From Bremia lactucae (taxonomy: Eukaryota > Oomycota > Peronosporomycetes > Peronosporales > Peronosporaceae), in contig NC_090617.1 of the NCBI RefSeq assembly GCF_004359215.1, positions 1,349,768 through 1,413,767 on the forward strand: 64,000 nucleotides of DNA. Direction: 5' to 3'. This document shows, one piece after another, positions 58,270 to 64,000 of the stretch (position 1 is the first letter of the stretch; every line of letters begins with the position of its first letter). The translations under genes were made by a program, and so were the position numbers. Below the pieces are notes generated by a model, which was not told where the DNA came from, searched no databases, and was given only the letters and a program-made list of their open reading frames with translations.

Positions 58270-61200
58270 ATGAGTCGAACCATGAGCAAACTCAAGTGCG
58301 CGTCGTCTCCGAGAGATGCAGACTGTTTGACCCGAATGCCTTTGTCGTCAGCGCTGTCGTACGCGTCCGCACACACTCCCATCGATGCGCGGCTTCGCAT
58401 TGATGACATGGAGTACCGCTCGTCGCATCGCGACCGTTTTTTAAACAGCGCCGAGCATCTCGTGGTCATGGATCCACGCAAAACACGCGATTCTTTTGCA
58501 AAAGTCGACGTCTGGGCGTGGCACGAGCAATCAATCACGACAATTCTCGACACATTACAAGTCAATGCAACACACGGTCTCGACGCGGACATGGCAAGCA
58601 AGCGATTGGCGCAAAATGGTCTCAATGCACTCGAAGCGGACCGCAAGACGCCATTATTACTGATATTTGCCATGCAATTCACCACTGTTATTATTGCATT
58701 GCTAATGGCTGCGGCCATGGCGTCCATTGCATTGCACGAGTACGTCGAAGGGATTGCGATCATTGCGATCGTGACGTTAAATGCAATCATTGCGACGATT
58801 CAAGAACACAATGCAACAAATGCGCTCGATGCATTGCAAAAGATGACGACGCCACAGTGTATGGTTCTGCGCGATCGTGGACGACACGTGGAAATCCCAA
58901 GCGAAGAACTTGTCGTGGGCGACATTGTCCTCTTGGCCACGGGGGATCTTGTGCCTGCGGACATGCGATTGATCCAGAGCTCTGAATTGCAAGTGAATGA
59001 AATGATTCTCACGGGCGAATCCAATGACGTGCTTAAGAAAGTGGACATCGAGACAAAACCTACTGATAACTTAACCGCTTCGAATATGGTCTTTGCATCA
59101 ACGTCCGTAGCCATGGGCAATGCTACGGGAGTCGTGGTGGAAACCGGCATGCGTACCCGTGTAGGCTCGATTGCCGCGTTACTACAGAAAAGTCGTACTC
59201 CATTGACAAGAAGACCAAGTTGGTATCACCAATTCGTGGACGTGTATACTACACCCAAACGAACGCCTTTGCAACAAAGTTTGCATCACTTGGGTTTGTT
59301 TATGGGGGCCGTGGTCATGGGCATTTGTAGTATTGTTTTTCTAGTTGGCATGGTGCGTGGCAATGCCGACCCGAAAGACCCGGATCGATCCGTGACGTTG
59401 TCGGTTGTCATGATTGCTGTCTCACTGGCGGTAAGTGCCGTACCCGAAGGTCTTCCCATGGTCGTTACCATTTGTTTGTCCACGGGTACGGCGGAGATGG
59501 TCAAGAAGAACGTTCTTGTGCGCAAACTTGCTGCCGTCGAGTCGTTGGGGGCAAGTTCTGTCATTTGCACCGACAAGACTGGAACGCTCACGGAATGTAA
59601 AATGACTGCCGTGAAACTCTGGAGTGACGCTGTCATGTACGATATTACGGGCAAAGGGTTCACGCCGCATGGGGACATTATCGCAGACGGCGTGAGTCAC
59701 GTACACGAGTCGATTTCCGTCCGTGCGACCCTCTTGTCGGCCGTGTTGTGCAGCAACACAAATTTGCAACAAGATCAAGACGAAGCTGGTGCGATCTCGT
59801 GGGTCTATATGGGCAATTCGTCTGAAGCACCACTGATTGTGGCGGCGGCGAAAGCGAATATTTGGCGCGACGAAGCCATGCGAAACTACCCCCGACAATT
59901 GGAAGTGCCTTTTTCATCGACGCGAAAAATGATGATTACCGTCAACGAAGTGCCAGCAGGAACGTGTCGTTTCGATTTGCTTCAATTGCCCCGAAACACT
60001 ACGATCGTGGCCAATGTGAAAGGAGCGCCTCTTTCGATTGTCAAGAATTGCACGCAATTTGTGCGGACGGACGGATCCATTGCGACATTGGACAATTTTG
60101 AACGTAAGCGTATTTACGAAGCTGTCGATACACTGTCTTCCCAAGCCCTTCGTGTGTTTGCAATTGCGATTCGTCCAATGGATACGTTGCCGTCTTTCGA
60201 CGACGACGACGACATGGAGATAAAGTGCAAAAGTTTATGCACTTCTCTCGTCTTTGTGGGACTCATTGCCTCCATTGATCCTCCTCGAGAAGGTGTGAAA
60301 GAAGCAATTCAGACTGCTCGTCAAGCTTCAATTCGGACTGTGATGATCACAGGTGATTACCTCCAAACAGCCGTGGCTATTGCACGCGAAGTCGAGCTGT
60401 TGCCTCTCGACGTGGCTATTGAAACTCAAGCGGTGGATTGTGGCGACTTGCGCTCGAATGAGAACGAATACTTGCCCGATGCTATGGTCGATGAGCTCAC
60501 GAGTCAAGTCTCGATCTTTGCACGTGCGAAACCCGAAGACAAGATTGAAATTGTCAAGTCATTGCAACGCCAGGGACACGTCGTGGCCATGACTGGCGAT
60601 GGAGTGAATGACGCTCCTGCGTTGAAAGAAGCCGACATTGGCATCGCCATGGGCGTTGCTGGGACCGCGGTCGCCAAAGGAGCATCGGATCTCGTTCTCA
60701 CAGACGATAACTTTTGCAGCATTGTCTCGGCCGTGGAAAAAGGTCGCGAAATCTATGGCAACATTCAGCGGTTTGTGTGTTTTCTCCTTTCGACGAATTT
60801 TGGTGAAATTGCGGTGATTTTTGTGGCCATGGCGGTTGGCATGCCAAATCCACTCGAACCGTTGCAGATTCTCGTGCTTAATTTATTTGCGGATGGTATG
60901 GCAGCTGTGGCGTTGAGTCTTGAAAAGGGCGATGGCACGGTCATGCTTGATCGCCCACGACCACGGAACGAGCGTATTATTTTTGGTCGACTCTGGGTCA
61001 TTGTACTTGTGAATGCGTTTTTAATTGCCTGTGGAGCTTTGATTGTCTTTACGTGTGGCTTGTATTGGAATTTTAAACACATTCTTCTCGACGACATTAT
61101 TGCCGATATTGATGCCACAAAAGGACAAGTGGCGTACCGGAATGCAGTGTGCTCGCGATGGTTGGGTCTTGGACATGGTTGGCAAGCATATAGCAATTGC

Positions 61201-61785
61201 CAAGCGCGAAATCGTGACGGCACGTACCGTTTTGACGAAAGTATTCGAACAGAAGGGTACTACGAAAGCGACGCATTGCTGTGCTTTAATGGCACGTATG
61301 ACTGTGTCTCCGAGGGTACTGCCCGTGCCCAGACCATGGCATTTATTTACATTACCACTATGGAGATGCTCCGTGCGTACACGGCACGGAGCTTCACGCA
61401 ATCGGTTTGTAAGGATTTATTTAGCAACAAGTGGATGCAATTAGCAGCTGTGGGGTCGATGGTCTTGACGCTCTCGGTGACCACCATTCCTATGGTGAAT
61501 GATGATCTTTTTGGGTTTGCGTACATTCAATGGTACGAATGGATGTTTGCCATGGTCTTTGCCGTCACAATGGTCGCGTTGGGTGAGACGCTTAAACTAG
61601 TGTATCGTCGTCGAGACCGTGTCAAGTTGCGTCGCGCGGCAGAAGCCACGTATGCTGGAATGGCCGAGGAGATTCAAAACCTTCGGATGCGACTGCAACA
61701 GCTCGAAATTCGCGTGAAAGTCGAGCCACACCATGAAGTACTGTCACATACCGAACGATCGCCCACGGGGCTAATGACAAGTTGA
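58270..61785 (+). CDS. P-type cation-transporting ATPase (P2, Ca2+/SERCA-PMR1-like)
   Basis: A single 1171-residue frame with no introns. An Asp/Ser-rich N-terminal extension of about 90 residues precedes the cation-ATPase N domain. M1-M2 (LLLIFAMQFTTVIIALLMAA), the actuator TGES (248-251), and M4 with AVPEGLP follow. Then the phosphorylation motif CTDKTGTLTE (Asp435), MTGDGVNDAPALKEADIGIA (from about 774), M5 with TNFGE, M6 with LNLFADGM, a Cys-containing luminal loop, M7-M10, and a short coiled-coil tail. By comparison with SERCA, Glu of PEGLP, Asn/Glu of M5 and Asn/Asp of M6 are kept, but the M6 Thr is Ala. An ATP-driven Ca2+ (or Mn2+/Na+) pump of an internal or plasma membrane is likely; exact ion unknown. 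Convergent with the Fcf2 gene, 150 bp apart. Confidence 0.9.
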   Translation: MSRTMSKLKCASSPRDADCLTRMPLSSALSYASAHTPIDARLRIDDMEYRSSHRDRFLNSAEHLVVMDPRKTRDSFAKVDVWAWHEQSITTILDTLQVNATHGLDADMASKRLAQNGLNALEADRKTPLLLIFAMQFTTVIIALLMAAAMASIALHEYVEGIAIIAIVTLNAIIATIQEHNATNALDALQKMTTPQCMVLRDRGRHVEIPSEELVVGDIVLLATGDLVPADMRLIQSSELQVNEMILTGESNDVLKKVDIETKPTDNLTASNMVFASTSVAMGNATGVVVETGMRTRVGSIAALLQKSRTPLTRRPSWYHQFVDVYTTPKRTPLQQSLHHLGLFMGAVVMGICSIVFLVGMVRGNADPKDPDRSVTLSVVMIAVSLAVSAVPEGLPMVVTICLSTGTAEMVKKNVLVRKLAAVESLGASSVICTDKTGTLTECKMTAVKLWSDAVMYDITGKGFTPHGDIIADGVSHVHESISVRATLLSAVLCSNTNLQQDQDEAGAISWVYMGNSSEAPLIVAAAKANIWRDEAMRNYPRQLEVPFSSTRKMMITVNEVPAGTCRFDLLQLPRNTTIVANVKGAPLSIVKNCTQFVRTDGSIATLDNFERKRIYEAVDTLSSQALRVFAIAIRPMDTLPSFDDDDDMEIKCKSLCTSLVFVGLIASIDPPREGVKEAIQTARQASIRTVMITGDYLQTAVAIAREVELLPLDVAIETQAVDCGDLRSNENEYLPDAMVDELTSQVSIFARAKPEDKIEIVKSLQRQGHVVAMTGDGVNDAPALKEADIGIAMGVAGTAVAKGASDLVLTDDNFCSIVSAVEKGREIYGNIQRFVCFLLSTNFGEIAVIFVAMAVGMPNPLEPLQILVLNLFADGMAAVALSLEKGDGTVMLDRPRPRNERIIFGRLWVIVLVNAFLIACGALIVFTCGLYWNFKHILLDDIIADIDATKGQVAYRNAVCSRWLGLGHGWQAYSNCQARNRDGTYRFDESIRTEGYYESDALLCFNGTYDCVSEGTARAQTMAFIYITTMEMLRAYTARSFTQSVCKDLFSNKWMQLAAVGSMVLTLSVTTIPMVNDDLFGFAYIQWYEWMFAMVFAVTMVALGETLKLVYRRRDRVKLRRAAEATYAGMAEEIQNLRMRLQQLEIRVKVEPHHEVLSHTERSPTGLMTS

Positions 61786-61935
61786 AATGAAGGCAGCGAA
61801 GCACTTGAATAGTTTTTTAGACAACACCGTAGGCTTTGATTGTATCCAACACTATTTCGTGTAGTCGACACAATTGTACCAATATACCGTACGTGCGAAT
61901 TCCTAAAAGCCATGCATGTTTTTATACGACAATGT

Positions 61936-62825
61936 CTACTTATGCCTCGATTTTTTACTGCCGTGGTGACTCCGAGCGTTATGGAGATTCCGTGCGACTC
62001 GTTGCGTGTATTGCACTACGGCGTCATCAGCCATGACTTCGTCCGTAAACGTTTGTCGGCGCTGTCGTTTCGCGAGCCGGGCTGAATAGAATTCTTGCGC
62101 ACCTTCAATTACTTGCCCGCGTTGGAATTGTTTCGGTAAAGTACGAGCATGATCCGACGACTTGTAGAATTTCTTTGGGTCCAAGTAATTCCTCATGCGC
62201 AAGAGCGCTAAATCACAACGCGCTTCATCCGTCATTTCGTGCGACGTAAAGTTTAACCAACGACGTCCTGCCGACGACGACTGCGCATCCACGCGTTGCC
62301 AATCCGAATGCGCCACTTCTTTGCGAATTGCGGCGACCACAGTGGCTTCTTCCGCTGCTCGAACGTCGTTTTTAATCGTCGCCGCTTGAGACGCGTGAAA
62401 ATGTAGAAATGTTTGAGACTTAGATGCCCCGCTGTTTAATTCATTCGGTACGAGCTGCCGCTTAAGCGTTGCGAGTGGCTTTGTAGACACTTCTAGAGGC
62501 AGCGTCTTGGAGTAACTGGAGAAGGAAATGGTTGATGCTGCGAGGCGAGCCTAAAGAATTCATGTGAGTCAGTTTATTGAAACGATTAGGTCAAAACACG
62601 TACATAGTGTGCAATATCCTCCTCGTCTTCTAGTGGCGATGTTTCGTCTTCAATAGTCGGTTCGACTTCCGTCATTACGATGGCGTCCACGTTTGTCGTT
62701 GTAAGAGTGGTTGGTGATGGCGTGTGGCGTACTTTTTTATCAATAGTAACGGGGGACTTCTGGGGTGAGAGGCTTAAGGCCGCTTTGGCCTGGAGGCGTT
62801 GCGAGGTCCGACGAGTCTCCACCAT
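61936..62825 (-). CDS. Fcf2/TdIF2-type pre-rRNA processing protein, 2 exons
   Basis: Exon 1 is 62825-62604 (ATG), exon 2 is 62550-61936, with a 53-nt GT-AG intron in phase 0; the product is 278 residues. The N-terminal third is Ser/Thr/Pro-rich with an acidic patch (EDETSPLEDEEDIAHY). The C-terminal half is the Fcf2 domain: GRRWLNFTSHEMTDEARCDL, LRMRNYLDPKKFYKSSDHAR, LPKQFQRGQVIEGAQEFYSA, KRQRRQTFTDEVMADDAV, ending in a basic tail. Fcf2 acts in the nucleolus in early 18S rRNA cleavages; the animal homologue is TdIF2 (DNTTIP2). The longest open frame of exon 2 appears to start at a GTG only because exon 1 is separate. It looks intact. Confidence 0.9.
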
Positions 62826-63365
62826 TTTCCGTTAAGTTGACGAAGATGTGGCTGGTGAAGAAGCGCGAGGCAGTAAACACCTCGTGATTGGTCAAGGCAG
62901 TTTGAAATGGGTACTTACGAACCGCGTAACCTAAAATAATTTTGAACTAATCTGGTGACATAGTTGAATTGTCTGTTTTGTGGTGGCAACATATTCCTAT
63001 AAGTGGTACCTCAAAGCGCTATAACAATATTACAGTTTTATAGTTAAATCACGTGGTCCACAAATATGTTGGCATTGACAGCTAGCTTGCTACCTCAATG
63101 TTGTGACGTTAAATTGATCTAAGTGCTTAAAGACTTGTCAGCTGGCCGCTTGAAAGCAAGGCAAGAGGATACTGTCCGTAAATACTGACTGTATCGATTT
63201 TAAAGAGGCGAAAAAAGCTGTAATTTTTATTATTAGAAGAAATTTCACCTACGAATAATACGTTTAAGGGATAAAAATGATTTATTAACACGAAACTTTT
63301 TTGCAGCGTAAAAGACGACAGCAATAGCTGTGAGCAGCGAAGGCGCGCTTTCTCCGACTTGACTT
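62826..63365. other. Intergenic, no feature seen
   Basis: Contains the upstream region of the Fcf2 gene and the 3' flank of GH32. Confidence 0.4.
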
Positions 63366-64000
63366 TTAATACGTTGGTACTTTTCGTGTTTCCGGCCAAG
63401 CGGGTTTAGGATTTGTCCAGACCTGCACATTTTTAAACGTGGCGCTAGCTGAGGCCATCAGAGCAATGCCGTCTGATTCCGTTTGAGTTGCACATGGGTA
63501 TATTCGAGCCGATAATGAAAACCGATCGTTCACAAACACCTCAACACTTGATACGTCTACAAAGATGTGAAAACGCAGGTTTTCACGGCTCGTGACACAC
63601 TCGTCATTCTGTTCGGCATTCGTAAAGAGATCATACAAGTAAAAGTGGCCCCAAATTGGCTCCGCATTCGGCTCGACGTCGTGTTCCGCAAAGACGGCAC
63701 AGTCCCCACTTGAGCTTTTTGAGCGGTCAATAATAATCTTCTTCTCGGTATCGTCGTACACGATCGTCGTGACTTCATCACCAGCCAAACTCCGACGGAC
63801 CTCAAAGCCCACTTTACTGCCGCGTTTAAATTTCGACACCTCGGCCATCAATTCAAACGAAGCATCCATGGACTTAAGCACTCGTGAGGAAGCCTTGACC
63901 GACACATGAGCCACTTGTTCATACTCCTTTTCATTGCGTAGCAAATGCAAATCACTCAAAGGCTTTACGCCAAGTGTTTTAATCGTCTTGCTCTCGACAG
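63366..64000 (-). CDS. GH32 glycoside hydrolase (invertase-like), C-terminal part
   Basis: A minus-strand frame open from the right edge to a TAA at 63366; the N-terminal catalytic beta-propeller lies outside the window. The visible 210 or so residues are the GH32 beta-sandwich: LKSMDASFELMAEVSKFKRG, TTIVYDDTEKKIIIDRSKSS, WGHFYLYDLFTNAEQ, FHIFVDVSSVEVFVNDRFSL and a final SATFKNVQVW. Family enzymes hydrolyse sucrose or fructans, usually secreted or vacuolar in fungi and oomycetes. The Val-Asp-x-Ser-Ser-x-Glu-Val-Phe-Val-Asn-Asp block is typical. No stops are present in the visible part, unlike the copy at 53035-53845. Confidence 0.88.
   Translation of the reverse strand, partial: VESKTIKTLGVKPLSDLHLLRNEKEYEQVAHVSVKASSRVLKSMDASFELMAEVSKFKRGSKVGFEVRRSLAGDEVTTIVYDDTEKKIIIDRSKSSSGDCAVFAEHDVEPNAEPIWGHFYLYDLFTNAEQNDECVTSRENLRFHIFVDVSSVEVFVNDRFSLSARIYPCATQTESDGIALMASASATFKNVQVWTNPKPAWPETRKVPTY

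Noticed and set aside
58239..58790. 183-codon frame antisense to the ATPase start
   Set aside because: Mirrors the GC-rich ATPase coding strand; no domain recognised.
1..64000. CRISPR arrays, bacterial operons, riboswitches
   Set aside because: No regularly spaced repeats, and the introns and retroelements mark the sequence as eukaryotic.

Overview
The window looks like nuclear DNA of an oomycete, most likely a repeat-rich member of the Peronosporales; this is an inference. It rests on GT-AG introns of only 53-84 nt, an enolase with a mitochondrial-type presequence, GP63 and GH32 sequences, and many decayed Gypsy and Copia LTR retrotransposons separating small islands of compact host genes. 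Several frames that look as if they start with Met actually begin at GTG or TTG, so I moved those starts to the first plausible ATG.

Host gene islands: (1) 2336-5107, a membrane-anchored alpha/beta hydrolase and a mitochondrial-type enolase, convergent and 111 bp apart. (2) 15839-16873, a double PH-domain protein. (3) 31382-37679, an OTU-domain protein whose expected catalytic Cys is Ser, a two-exon LYR-motif mini-protein, an unidentified frame broken by one TGA, a decayed GP63 metallopeptidase, and a five-exon GDP-mannose pyrophosphorylase. (4) 53035-64000, a truncated GH32 pseudogene, a three-exon importin-alpha-like protein, a P-type cation ATPase, a two-exon Fcf2/TdIF2-type rRNA-processing protein, and the 3' part of a second GH32 gene that runs off the right edge.

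Mobile DNA fills the rest. I use working family names. G3 is a Gypsy with a DSGAS protease (1-1199 minus; 51150-52150 plus). G1 is a Gypsy with LTRs ending TGTAAC...GTTACA (8346-11123 plus; 26511-28323 minus with an internal inversion; 37956-42640 plus; LTR pieces at 45115 and 48639, both minus). G2 is a relative of G1 (22431-26510 plus; solo LTR 28504-28965 minus). A nearly full-length Copia lies at 17633-22275 with two 273-bp LTRs, and other Copia remnants lie at 42960-45113 (plus) and 46101-47830 (minus). A BED/hAT-like DNA transposon lies at 5574-8187. A tRNA-Phe-like sequence at 50753-50824 may be a SINE head.

The assembly has one run of N (12491-13140). It is flanked by two apparently identical 1,367-bp copies (11124-12490 and 13141-14507), which is best explained as unmerged overlapping contig ends. 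The most unusual observations are the OTU Cys-to-Ser change, the clean inversion inside a Gypsy copy, a 62-bp near-spacerless perfect palindrome at a Gypsy gag start, a half-tRNA-type Copia primer site that overlaps the gag ATG, and a gag-protease fusion made by an internal deletion.
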